A stretch of DNA of 64,000 bases from Roseiarcus sp963809245 (GTDB taxonomy: Bacteria; Pseudomonadota; Alphaproteobacteria; Rhizobiales; Beijerinckiaceae): the NCBI GenBank assembly GCA_963809245.1, contig CAWEIU010000003.1, positions 1,048,183 through 1,112,182 of the forward strand. The letters run 5' to 3'. Positions 54,306 to 62,764 of the stretch are shown in pieces. Position numbers and translations under genes: made by a program. Position 1 is the stretch's first letter. Every line of letters begins with the position of its first letter. The notes beneath the pieces are model-generated. The model searched no databases and was not told the origin of the DNA. It saw nothing but the letters and a program-made list of their open reading frames with translations.

Positions 54306-55042
54306 TTAGAATTCGATCCACTAGACGGGGTAAGCCCATTCGATTTCCCCGATGTACCGGTCGTGGATGGTGTCAATCATCCGAACGACACCGGGAGGCC
54401 AGCGCGTCGAGCAGGCACTCTCCGCTTCATCCCGACTGACTAACTATCGCTGCCAGGCGACGACCGCTTAAGGCGGTGGCCCGCCCTCCTGTAGAGCGGC
54501 GTGTTGGGGTGGACGGCCCCGACGGCGTCGATTGTGCCAGAAAGAGGTCGTTGCAGATCTCAGACCAAGGGGACCGTCCGTGGAACAAATTAGCCGAATT
54601 GGAATTCCCACCTGATCGGTCGAGCCGATCATCGAGTCTGCGTCAGAGCCGAAGCGGGACCCTCCACGTAATCCGATATACGGCTCTGATGTGACATCGA
54701 AAGCGCGAGCCGATGTGCGGTCTCAATTGGCATTGATCCGGGCGCCACTGGGTCCGTATTCGCGTATAATTTCAGGTGATTATGCTAATTTCTGGGGAGG
54801 GTTCATCCGACGCTGGAGCACAATCCTGGTCGGGGAGAAGGGACAATCGTTTGGCGCCTTGGGCGCGCGAGGCGGCGCGCCGCTTTCGGGTCGACCCAAC
54901 GCCCGGTCCGGGCCCCACACACTGAATTGATTCGATTTCCCTTGACCCGCCGTGGTCGCCGGAACGACACTGAAATCACAATAAATTGTCGGCCGAAAAT
55001 ATAAGGCGCGGCTCGCGCGCCAATAAAAGCAGGGAGGTTACA
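54306..55042. other. Long gene-poor interval upstream of the second Liv operon
   Basis: About 737 bases without a convincing gene. Near 54580 the plus strand reads VEQISRIGIPT then stops, faintly like the start of an IS110-type transposase. The interval 54700-55042 should hold the promoter of the following transporter operon, but no operator can be named. Several short open frames exist and are not supported. Confidence 0.5.
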
Positions 55043-56302
55043 GTGACCATCACGAACGTGCGGGGCGCAGTAGGCCGTCGCAACTTTTTGAAAGCGGGAC
55101 TTGTCCTTGGCGCGGCGCAGGTCGCCAGCCCATTCGTGCTACGGGCGCGCGCCGCGGATGCCGTAAAAATCGGGCTAGATAACCCTCTGACGGGCACTTA
55201 CGGCGCTCCTGGCAAGAACGAACTAATCGGGTGCCAACTCGCGGTCGAACAGGTCAATGCTAAGGGCGGCATCCTTGGCCGAACCGTCGAACTGATCAGC
55301 GAGGATTCCACCAGCGGCGACGCCGGAACCGCGGTCCAGAAGGCTCGCAAGCTGATCGACGGCGACAAGGTCGATTTTCTGCTCGGCAACGTCAACTCGG
55401 CGCTTGCCCTGGCTATGGCCCAGGTCTCCAACGAAAAGAAAATCCTCCATATCGTTCCCGGCGGACATACCGACGCAATTACTGGCGCGAGCTGCCACTG
55501 GAATGTCTTCCGCGTCTGCAACACGACCCAGATGGAGGCCGCTGCGGTCGCAGGCGCCCTCATCAAGGATTACGGCAAGAAGTTTTACTACATCACCCCA
55601 GATTACGCGTTCGGCCACACGCTGGAAGCCGGGATGATCAAAGCCTGCGCCGCACTTGGAGGAACGCGCGTCGGCGGCGATTTGGCGCCTCTCGGCTCGA
55701 CGGATTTTTCGTCCTTCCTGATCAAGGCGCAGGCGGCCCATCCCGATGTCATTATCTTCTTGACCCAGGGCGACGACATGGTGAACGCCCTCAAGCAAGC
55801 TGTGCAGTTCGGACTGGAGAAGAGCGTCCATCTGGCCGGCGCACAGCAAGAGCTCGAACCTTTGGAAGGGCTGCCTCCGGAAGCGCGCATCGGCACCTGG
55901 GTGATGGAATGGTATTGGAAGCAACCGGGAGTGCCGCACGTCGCCGAATTCGTCGACCTCGTGAAGAAGCGCACGGGCCGGGTGCCGACCGCGCGGACCT
56001 GGTTCGGGTTCGTCTCCGTCTGGACCTGCGCCCTTGCGGCCGCCAAGGCGAACTCTTTGGACGCGGTGGCGATGGCGAAGGCGCTGCAAGGGTTCCAATT
56101 GCCTCCGGAAATTGCATTGTCGCCGAACCCGGCGATTTACCGAGCAGGCCAAAACCAATTGATCGCGAGCCTCTTCGTCGGCAATGCGCAGGCGAGCGGC
56201 GATGCGCCGGACGACCTGTTCAAGGTCACAAGGGTGGTCAATGGCGCCGATGTCGCGGGGAGTCTTGAGGAGAGCGGCTGCAAAATGACCTGGCCGGCAT
56301 AG
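55043..56302 (+). CDS. Branched-chain-type ABC substrate-binding protein 2
   Basis: Periplasmic binding protein of 419 residues with a twin-arginine signal (GRRNFLKAGLVLGAAQVAS). Peripla_BP_6 fold: KIGLDNPLTGTYGAPGKNEL, LLGNVNSALALAMAQVSNEK and YYITPDYAFGHTLEAGMIK. The start is a GTG at 55043 with AGGGAGG upstream; the longer frame from 54986 is rejected. It heads a complete LivH-LivM-LivG-LivF operon followed by a tartrate dehydrogenase-like enzyme, so its ligand may be a hydroxy-dicarboxylate or another organic acid. Confidence 0.9.
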   Translation: MTITNVRGAVGRRNFLKAGLVLGAAQVASPFVLRARAADAVKIGLDNPLTGTYGAPGKNELIGCQLAVEQVNAKGGILGRTVELISEDSTSGDAGTAVQKARKLIDGDKVDFLLGNVNSALALAMAQVSNEKKILHIVPGGHTDAITGASCHWNVFRVCNTTQMEAAAVAGALIKDYGKKFYYITPDYAFGHTLEAGMIKACAALGGTRVGGDLAPLGSTDFSSFLIKAQAAHPDVIIFLTQGDDMVNALKQAVQFGLEKSVHLAGAQQELEPLEGLPPEARIGTWVMEWYWKQPGVPHVAEFVDLVKKRTGRVPTARTWFGFVSVWTCALAAAKANSLDAVAMAKALQGFQLPPEIALSPNPAIYRAGQNQLIASLFVGNAQASGDAPDDLFKVTRVVNGADVAGSLEESGCKMTWPA

Positions 56303-56443
56303 CCCCGCAATGACGCTCGGCGGGCCCCTTCGTGTTGGACCCGCCGATGAATCGAAAAGCCGAGCGCCTTTACGAGCGCATCTCATGCGTAGGCGGCACG
56401 CCCCGACCTGCCGATCCCCGACGCGAGAAACGGTGATCTCCGA

Positions 56444-57313
56444 ATGACGCAGCTCATCTTGTTCAATGTCTTCAATGGATTGATCGTTGGAGCGTTCTAC
56501 GCGCTCATGGCTCTCGGCCTATCGTTGATCCTCAACTTGAGCGGCGTCATCAATTTTGCGCATGGCGGGTTTCTCGCACTCGGAGCCTACATCGCCTATT
56601 CATTGATGCCGTACATCGGCTTCTGGGGTGCGCTCGTCGTCGCCCCGTTCTTGACCGCGGTGCTCGGCTTGGCGATCGAGCGCGTGCTGATCCGGCCGCT
56701 CTATGGCGGCGATCCGCTGTACGGCCTCCTGCTGACCTTCGGGCTCGCCTACATTCTGGAGGACGCAACCCGGTTCATTTGGGGCGCGCAAAGCGTACCG
56801 TTTCAGGTCCCGGGCTGGCTCACCTCGCCTCTGAGCAGCCACTTCTTCTTTCTCACGGGCTATCGGGTTTTCATGATCGTAATTGTCGTCGTGGCGGTCG
56901 CGGTTCTGTTCTCTGTCCTGACCTACACGCGGCTGGGCATGCGCATTCGCGCGGGGACGCGAGACCTCGACACGGTGTCGACCCTTGGCGTGAATGTCAG
57001 AGTTTTGCGCAGCCTTAATTTCGGCATTGGCATTTATATAGCTGGACTTGCGGGCGTATTGGCGGCGGGACTACTCGGTCTGACCCCTACGATCGGGTCG
57101 TCGCTCATTATGCCGAGCTTCGTCGCCATTATCGTGGGCGGACTGGGAAGCCTCCTAGGTACGTTACTGGGCGGGCTATTGATTGGAGTTGCTTCCGGAC
57201 TCACCGCGGTCTTTTTCCCGTCCGCCTCCGAGGCCGTGATCTACGTGATGATGGGAATTGTCCTTCTGGTTCGCCCGCGAGGGCTCCTGGGCGAAGAAGG
57301 AAGACTGCATTGA
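56444..57313 (+). CDS. livH: Branched-chain-type ABC permease LivH 2
   Basis: Inner-membrane permease of 289 residues. FNVFNGLIVGAFYALMALGL, INFAHGGFLALGAYIAYSLM and the coupling loop IRAGTRDLDTVSTLGVNVRV match LivH. A gap of 141 bases after the binding protein contains no gene. The stop overlaps the LivM start, a TTG at 57310 (TTGA). Confidence 0.9.
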   Translation: MTQLILFNVFNGLIVGAFYALMALGLSLILNLSGVINFAHGGFLALGAYIAYSLMPYIGFWGALVVAPFLTAVLGLAIERVLIRPLYGGDPLYGLLLTFGLAYILEDATRFIWGAQSVPFQVPGWLTSPLSSHFFFLTGYRVFMIVIVVVAVAVLFSVLTYTRLGMRIRAGTRDLDTVSTLGVNVRVLRSLNFGIGIYIAGLAGVLAAGLLGLTPTIGSSLIMPSFVAIIVGGLGSLLGTLLGGLLIGVASGLTAVFFPSASEAVIYVMMGIVLLVRPRGLLGEEGRLH

Positions 57314-58263
57314 GGACTTCGTCGGCCAAGCGCGCGCTCGACATCCTCATATGGGCGGTGCTGCTTACGCTGCCCTTTTTGATGGCAGGTGTTGGAGGCT
57401 ACACCGAGCTCGCAACACGCATTGTCGTAATGGGCCTGGCGGCGATGTCGCTCAATTTCCTGCTCGGCTTCACCGGCGTCCTCTCATTTGGCCACGCCGC
57501 CTACTTTGGATTGGGCGCCTACGGAACAGCGCTGACGATAAAATATATCGCGCCAAATACGCTGTTGGGCATCGGCGTCGGCGTCCTTACGGCGACAGTG
57601 GCTGCGGCCATCATCGGCGCACTTATCGCAAAACGACGGGGCGTCTATTTCGCCATGGTCACCATCGCATTCGGTCAGGTGTTCTATTTCATTGCCTTCC
57701 GTTGGAATACCGTGACCGGTGGCGATGATGGGGTGACAGGCTGGCATCGCATGCCCATCGATATTGGCGCTGCCAACCTCGACATCTACGGCAACGACAA
57801 AATCTTCTATTACTTCGTGCTGGCTGTTTTTGCGGTTTGCGTCGGGATCATGGCCCTCCTTTTGGAGTCGCCATTTGGGCGCACGCTGCTTGCCATCCGC
57901 GAGAACGAACGGCGAGCGCGCTTTTTAGGCATCCCTATCGATCGCCACATCTGGCTGTCCTTCCTGATCTCTTGCACGTTCGTCAGTGTGGCCGGCTCGC
58001 TCTACGCTTTGTTGAACAACTTCACCGATCCAAGGGCTCTTCGGTTCGATCTCTCCGGCAATCTGGTCATCATGGCGGTGCTTGGCGGTATGCGATCCTT
58101 CTGGGGACCACTGATCGGCGCCGCGGTCTTCGTGGCTCTCCAGGACTACGTTTCCAGCCATACCGAAAACTGGATGTCGGTGATCGGCCTCGTCTTCGTA
58201 CTTGTCGTGCGGTTTTGCCCCCGCGGCATCCTCGGCGTCCTGCGCGGAAAGGCCGCGGCATGA
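57310..58263 (+). CDS. livM: Branched-chain-type ABC permease LivM 2
   Basis: Inner-membrane permease of 317 residues: LNFLLGFTGVLSFGHAAYFG, AMVTIAFGQVFYFIAFRWNT, and the coupling loop AIRENERRARFLGIPIDRHI. The probable start is the TTG at 57310 overlapping the LivH stop; no other good start exists upstream. The stop overlaps LivG (ATGA at 58260). Confidence 0.88.
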   Translation: MRTSSAKRALDILIWAVLLTLPFLMAGVGGYTELATRIVVMGLAAMSLNFLLGFTGVLSFGHAAYFGLGAYGTALTIKYIAPNTLLGIGVGVLTATVAAAIIGALIAKRRGVYFAMVTIAFGQVFYFIAFRWNTVTGGDDGVTGWHRMPIDIGAANLDIYGNDKIFYYFVLAVFAVCVGIMALLLESPFGRTLLAIRENERRARFLGIPIDRHIWLSFLISCTFVSVAGSLYALLNNFTDPRALRFDLSGNLVIMAVLGGMRSFWGPLIGAAVFVALQDYVSSHTENWMSVIGLVFVLVVRFCPRGILGVLRGKAAA

Positions 58264-59012
58264 GCCTCCTGCAGGTCAACGATGTAAGCAAGCGTTTCGG
58301 CAATCTGATCGCTGTCGACGGGGTGTCTCTGAACATCGAAGCCGGGGAACTCAGAGCGATCATTGGCCCCAATGGCGCCGGCAAGACCACCTTCTTCAAT
58401 CTGATAAGCGGCTTCTTCGCACCGACCTCGGGCTCCATTCTTCTCGATGCGAATGATATTACGAAGATGTCTCCTGAAGAACGCGTTGGCCACGGCATGG
58501 CGCGCACGTTTCAGATCACTGAAGTTTTCCCCGAACTGAGCGTCGCCCACAATCTGCGGATTGCGGTCGAAGTCGCGGCCGGCTTTCGGCTGAGACCCTG
58601 GATCGGCAAGGCGCACCGCGAGGAGGTTACGGCGCAAGTTGCGAGTCTGCTGGAGATGGGCGGCCTGACGGGTAAGCGGGACGTGCGAGTCGGGGCTCTG
58701 TCGCATGGCGATCAACGCGCAGCCGAAATCATGATGTCGCTCGCGCTTCGACCGCGCATTCTCATGCTTGACGAACCGACCGCCGGAATGGGCGATCAGG
58801 AGACCTACGACATTGCTCGCCTCATTCGCCGCCTGCACAAGATCAAAGGCATGACGATCATGTTGATCGAGCATGACATGCGCGTCGTATTCAATCTCGC
58901 CGATCGCATCATGGTGCTCACGGAAGGACGGGTGTTGGCCGAGGGAACGCCGGATGAGATCGCGAACAGCGACGCGGTCCAGGCGGCTTATTTGGGTAAG
59001 GCGGCGGCATGA
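58260..59012 (+). CDS. livG: Branched-chain-type ABC ATPase LivG 2
   Basis: ATPase of 250 residues: Walker A GPNGAGKTTFFNLI, GALSHGDQRAAEIMMSLAL as the signature region and Walker B ILMLDEPTAGMGDQET. The start overlaps the LivM stop and the stop overlaps the LivF start, so the operon is fully coupled. Its signature is LSHGDQR rather than LSGGQQR, common in LivG. Confidence 0.9.
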   Translation: MSLLQVNDVSKRFGNLIAVDGVSLNIEAGELRAIIGPNGAGKTTFFNLISGFFAPTSGSILLDANDITKMSPEERVGHGMARTFQITEVFPELSVAHNLRIAVEVAAGFRLRPWIGKAHREEVTAQVASLLEMGGLTGKRDVRVGALSHGDQRAAEIMMSLALRPRILMLDEPTAGMGDQETYDIARLIRRLHKIKGMTIMLIEHDMRVVFNLADRIMVLTEGRVLAEGTPDEIANSDAVQAAYLGKAAA

Positions 59013-59731
59013 TCGCGCTTCAAGCCGAGGGGCTGCAGACCTATTATGGCAAGAGCCATATTCTTCGGGGCGTAACGATCGAGGTGCGCGAAGGGGAGAT
59101 CGTCGCCTTGCTGGGTCGCAATGGGGCGGGCAAGACGACCACATTGCGAAGCCTGATTGGATTGACGCCGCCGCGCGAGGGGACGGTGCGATTTTTCGGG
59201 GCCGACGTCACTGGCTCTCCTCCCTACAAGCTCGCCGCAATGGGCATCGGTTACGTCCCGGAAGGCCAACGGATATTCACCAACCTCACCGTCGAGGAGA
59301 ACCTGATGGTGCCAGTAGAGAGGTTGGGATCGTGGACGATCCCCCGCGTTTACGAGGTGTTTCCTCGCTTGGCGCAGCGCAGGTTCAACAAAGGCAGTCA
59401 ATTGTCGGGCGGCGAGCAGGAGATGCTCTCGATTTCCCGCGCGCTGTTGCTCAATCCGAAGCTCTTGATGCTGGACGAACCCTCGCAAGGGCTGGCGCCG
59501 CTCATCGTCGAGGAGGTTTTCAAGATCATCACCGCGGCCCGGAGCGAGGGTGTTTCAGTCTTGCTTGTTGAACAGAACGTGCGCGCTGCGGTTGAAATCG
59601 CAGACCGCGCCTATGTTCTTGACGACGGAGTGGTGGCCTACGAAGGCGACGCTGCCGAATTCGGTCGGGACGAACATCGCGTGCGGGAACTCGCCGGCGC
59701 GAGTGCGGAAAAATGGGACATGGCGGATTAG
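59009..59731 (+). CDS. livF: Branched-chain-type ABC ATPase LivF 2
   Basis: ATPase of 240 residues: Walker A GRNGAGKTTTLRSLIG, signature LSGGEQEMLSISRAL, Walker B LLMLDEPSQGLAPLIVEE, and the LivF-typical YGKSHILRGVTIEVREGEI. It ends the transporter part of the operon. The next gene starts 58 bases later on the same strand. Confidence 0.9.
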   Translation: MIALQAEGLQTYYGKSHILRGVTIEVREGEIVALLGRNGAGKTTTLRSLIGLTPPREGTVRFFGADVTGSPPYKLAAMGIGYVPEGQRIFTNLTVEENLMVPVERLGSWTIPRVYEVFPRLAQRRFNKGSQLSGGEQEMLSISRALLLNPKLLMLDEPSQGLAPLIVEEVFKIITAARSEGVSVLLVEQNVRAAVEIADRAYVLDDGVVAYEGDAAEFGRDEHRVRELAGASAEKWDMAD

Positions 59732-59789
59732 CAGGCAACAGCCGATCGTCGCGGCCTTTGCTGGCGATCTAAGTTTTGGAACCCCTCAT

Positions 59790-60866
59790 ATGCGGCGCTA
59801 TCGAATCGCGGTTATTCCTGGCGACGGAATCGGCAAAGAGGTAATTCCTGCCGGTGTGGAAGTGCTGACAGCGCTCGCGTCGCGTGATGGCGGATTTGAA
59901 ATCACATTCGAGCACTTCGATTGGGGGTCGGAATACTATCGCTCTACCGGCCTGATGATGCCCGCCGATGGCCGCGAACACATCAAAGACCACGACGCTA
60001 TTTATTTCGGAGCGGTTGGGTCCCCCGAAGTGCCCGATCACATCAGCCTCTGGGGCCTGCGGTTGGCGATCTGCCAGCCATTCGATCAATACGCCAATGT
60101 CCGTCCAGCGCGCCTACTGCCCGGAATTGTGAGCCCATTACGCCACGTTACCGGCCCAGAAATTGACTGGATCGTGGTGCGGGAGAACTCCGAGGGCGAA
60201 TATTCCGGCATCGGGGGCCGAGTCCATCGCGGACTGCCTCAGGAGGCAGCGAGCGACGTTACAATCATGACCCGGGCGGGGGTCGAGCGGATCTTCCGCT
60301 TCGCCTTTTCCCTTGCGCGTTCGCGGCCGCGCAAATTGCTCACAATCGTGACGAAATCCAATGCTCAGCGCTACGCCATGGTGATGTGGGACGAAATAGG
60401 CGCCGAGGTCGCTCGCGAGTTTCCTGACGTGGCTTGGGATAAAATGTTGGTCGACGCGATGACCGTGCGGATGACCATAAAGCCGGCAAGTCTGGACACA
60501 ATCGTCGCGTCGAACTTGCATGCCGACATTTTGTCCGATCTTGCAGCCGCGCTGACCGGTTCGCTGGGGATCGCGTCGACGGCAAATCTCAATCCCGAGC
60601 GTCGATTCCCTTCGATGTTCGAACCGATTCATGGCTCGGCCTACGATATCGCCGGCAAAGGCGTCGCCAACCCCATAGGCTCATTTTGGACGGCGTCGTT
60701 GATGCTCGACCATCTCGGGGAAAAGGGCGCGGCCGATCTCCTGATGCGGGCAATCGAGCGGGTGACCGCGGACCCAGCGTTGCATACACCAGACCTCGGC
60801 GGCAGTGCGACTACGCGGCAGGTGACGGACGCCGTCCTCGCAGCAATCGGGCGCGAAAATTGGTAG
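59790..60866 (+). CDS. ttuC: Tartrate dehydrogenase/decarboxylase-like enzyme (beta-decarboxylating family)
   Basis: Mn/NAD-dependent beta-decarboxylating dehydrogenase of 358 residues related to tartrate dehydrogenase and 3-isopropylmalate dehydrogenase. IAVIPGDGIGKEVIPAGVEV, the substrate/NAD region FGAVGSPEVPDHISLWGLRL, catalytic Tyr/Lys region VRENSEGEYSGIGG and metal Asp residues in NLHADILSDLAAALTGS. The DHISLWGLRL text favours the tartrate/D-malate side over IPM dehydrogenase. It follows the Liv operon, suggesting import and oxidation of a hydroxy-dicarboxylic acid. ATG 59790 is the family start. Confidence 0.84.
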   Translation: MRRYRIAVIPGDGIGKEVIPAGVEVLTALASRDGGFEITFEHFDWGSEYYRSTGLMMPADGREHIKDHDAIYFGAVGSPEVPDHISLWGLRLAICQPFDQYANVRPARLLPGIVSPLRHVTGPEIDWIVVRENSEGEYSGIGGRVHRGLPQEAASDVTIMTRAGVERIFRFAFSLARSRPRKLLTIVTKSNAQRYAMVMWDEIGAEVAREFPDVAWDKMLVDAMTVRMTIKPASLDTIVASNLHADILSDLAAALTGSLGIASTANLNPERRFPSMFEPIHGSAYDIAGKGVANPIGSFWTASLMLDHLGEKGAADLLMRAIERVTADPALHTPDLGGSATTRQVTDAVLAAIGRENW

Positions 60867-60970
60867 GTGTTATTCAGCGCAGCGGCATTGTCATGCCTGG
60901 ACGGCGCCCGCGGCATCGTCACGGCAACTCGTGGTAGCTGCGGCAAGGGCGTAATAGCAAGAACTCGCTG

Positions 60971-61090
60971 ATCACGACCTGTAGGCCCAATCGCGCAGGC
61001 CGATGGACATGATTTTCCAGGGCTGATCGACGAGCTTGTTCCAGGCGTCGCAGCAATGGTCGAGGATATCGTCGAACGACTTGAAGACGG
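60971..61090 (-). pseudogene. C-terminal remnant of an IS630-type transposase
   Basis: The frame VFKSFDDILDHCCDAWNKLV, then DQPWKIMSIGLRDWA, is the C terminus of another IS630-family transposase subgroup, ending at TGA 60971. Only about 39 residues remain. It differs from the C termini of the two larger IS630 copies in the window, so it is from another element. Confidence 0.75.
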
Positions 61091-61102
61091 TAACCGCTGT
61101 TT

Positions 61103-61331
61103 TTAGGCCACGTCCCTGAGGGGTTCGGGCTGCACGTAGGCCCAGGGCAGGAGATCGTCGATCTGGCGGTTGCGGTGGCCGTTGACGATCTTGGCGAGCG
61201 CGTCGGCGAGATAGGCTTGCGGATCGACGCCGCAGAGCTTGCAGGTCTCGATGAGCGAGGCGACGATCGCCCAGTTTTCGCCGCCGCCGTCAGAACCGGC
61301 GAAGAGTGCGTTTTTACGATTGAGGGCAATC
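61103..61331 (-). pseudogene. C-terminal remnant of an IS66-family transposase
   Basis: The frame NRKNALFAGSDGGGENWAIV, ETCKLCGVDPQAYLADALAK and QIDDLLPWAYVQPEPLRDVA is the C terminus of IS66 TnpC transposases, ending at TAA 61103. The fragment is cut at about 61331, where DUF5372-like code begins on the other strand, and abuts the IS630 fragment on the other side. Confidence 0.83.
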
Positions 61332-61425
61332 GCCCGTTCATTCTGCCCGTGTTGGGCGCGAAGTCGAAGTTCATTATCGCTGGCACGCGCTGTACGGTCG
61401 GCGCATCCCTCTGCACTACAGTGAG

Positions 61426-61827
61426 GTGCGAGCCGGCGTTCGGCTGAGCTTCGTCGAAGCGCGTCCCGGCGTGGTCATTGTGGTGCCGAGCTGGATGCTG
61501 GATCCCGCCGCGTGCGCCGACATGAAGCTGGGCGCACCGCACGTTGACGTCGCGGCGCTCGCGAACCTGAGCCAATTCCTCATCGATCACGGTTTTCGGC
61601 GAAGCTCCCCAGGCGATGTCCGAGTCGCCAGGGAGGAGCACAATGAAGCGACTGCGCAAGCCCACCGTAACCACGCCGGCCCGCCGGACGGCCCCGCGCC
61701 AGCTCGCGATCGCGTTCGAGTCGCCGCAGTTGTGGGCGATGCATGCGCCGGAGCGCCGAAGGATCGTGTCGTGCCTGGCCATCCTCCTGATGCAGGCGGC
61801 CGGCGTGACCGAGGAGAGCGGCGATGA
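61426..61827 (+). CDS. DUF5372-like accessory protein of the recombinase cassette
   Basis: The frame HALYGRRIPLHYSEVRAGVR and VVIVVPSWMLDPAACADMKL resembles small proteins that precede this type of serine recombinase. The similarity begins in the same frame at about 61345, upstream of the first ATG or GTG, and the IS66 junction at 61331 may have removed the natural start. The end overlaps the next small gene by 184 bases, which is unusual, so the stop may have been lost. Confidence 0.4.
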   Translation: MRAGVRLSFVEARPGVVIVVPSWMLDPAACADMKLGAPHVDVAALANLSQFLIDHGFRRSSPGDVRVAREEHNEATAQAHRNHAGPPDGPAPARDRVRVAAVVGDACAGAPKDRVVPGHPPDAGGRRDRGERR

Positions 61828-61837
61828 CGAGCGCTGA
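61643..61837 (+). CDS. Small conserved protein preceding the serine recombinase
   Basis: A 64-residue protein (MKRLRKPTVTTPARRTAPRQ, LWAMHAPERRRIVSCLAILL) with AGGGAGGAG upstream of its ATG and a 14-base overlap with the recombinase start. The same small gene is typically seen before this recombinase in rhizobial mobile units; function unknown. A hydrophobic helix (IVSCLAILLMQAAG) is visible. Confidence 0.65.
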   Translation: MKRLRKPTVTTPARRTAPRQLAIAFESPQLWAMHAPERRRIVSCLAILLMQAAGVTEESGDDER

Positions 61838-62764
61838 CCTCCTTCCAGCGACGGTCTTGAAGCGGAAAGCCGTCGTGTACGTCAGGCAGTCCACCCAGGC
61901 CCAGGTCCAAACCAATCTCGAAAGCCAACGGCGGCAGTACGATTTGGTCGGCGAAGCGCGCCGCCGCGGCTTTCGCGACGTCGAGGTGATCGACGACGAT
62001 CTCGGGCGCTCGGCAAGCGGGACAATGGCGCGGCCCGGATTCGATCGACTGGTGGCCCGGCTTTGCGCGGGTGAGGTCGGCGCCGTGTTGTGCTTCGACG
62101 CTTCGCGGCTCGCCCGCAATGGACGCGACTGGCATCATCTGCTGGAGCTTTGCGGCCTGGTCGGCGCGCGCGTGATCGACCTCGACGGCGTCTACGATCC
62201 GTGCCGCCCGAACGACCGGCTGCTGCAGGGCATGAAAGGCAGCATCAGCGAGTTCGAACTCGGCGTCCTGCGCGCCCGCATGTACGACGCGGCGCGTTCG
62301 AAAGCCCGGCGCGGCGAACTGCGGATCAGCGTGCCTATCGGCTACGTCTGGCATCGCGAGGTAGGACTTGGTTTCGACCCGGATTTGCGGCTCCAGGAGG
62401 CGATCCGTCTCATCTTCGCGAGGTTTCGCGAGCTGGGCAGCGCGCGACAGGTTCTGCTGTCGCTGACGGCGGATCAGCTTCATTTTCCTCGGCCGTCCGA
62501 CGGCAAGCGAATGGTCGCCTTCGACTGGACGCCGATCCGCTATCGCAGTGTCATTTCGGTCCTCAAGAATCCCTTCTACGCTGGCGCCTATATCTACGGA
62601 AAGAGCGAGCATCGCACGGCGATCGTCAATGGGCGCGCGCAGAAGACCTACGGGCATGGCAAGCCGTTCGAGCAATGGGAGGTCGTGCTCAAGGATCACC
62701 ACGAACGCTATATCGACTGGGCCGAGTTTGAACGGAACCAGAAACAGCTCGCCGCCAACACCTA
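61824..62764 (+). pseudogene. Large serine recombinase, truncated by an IS630 insertion
   Basis: Site-specific recombinase: the resolvase catalytic domain (VVYVRQSTQAQVQTNLESQR, with nucleophile Ser about residue 24; DLGRSASGTMARPGFDRLV) plus the recombinase domain (FYAGAYIYGKSEHRTAIV). After 313 residues, at ERNQKQLAANTY, the coding sequence is broken by the IS630 copy whose TA target lies in the TAC codon at 62763. The frame continues into IS sequence to 62876 without meaning. The zinc-ribbon and C-terminal part should lie beyond the window. Confidence 0.9.

Noticed and set aside
54575..54615. Possible IS110-type transposase start (VEQISRIGI)
   Set aside because: Only about ten residues match before a stop; too short to call a remnant with confidence.
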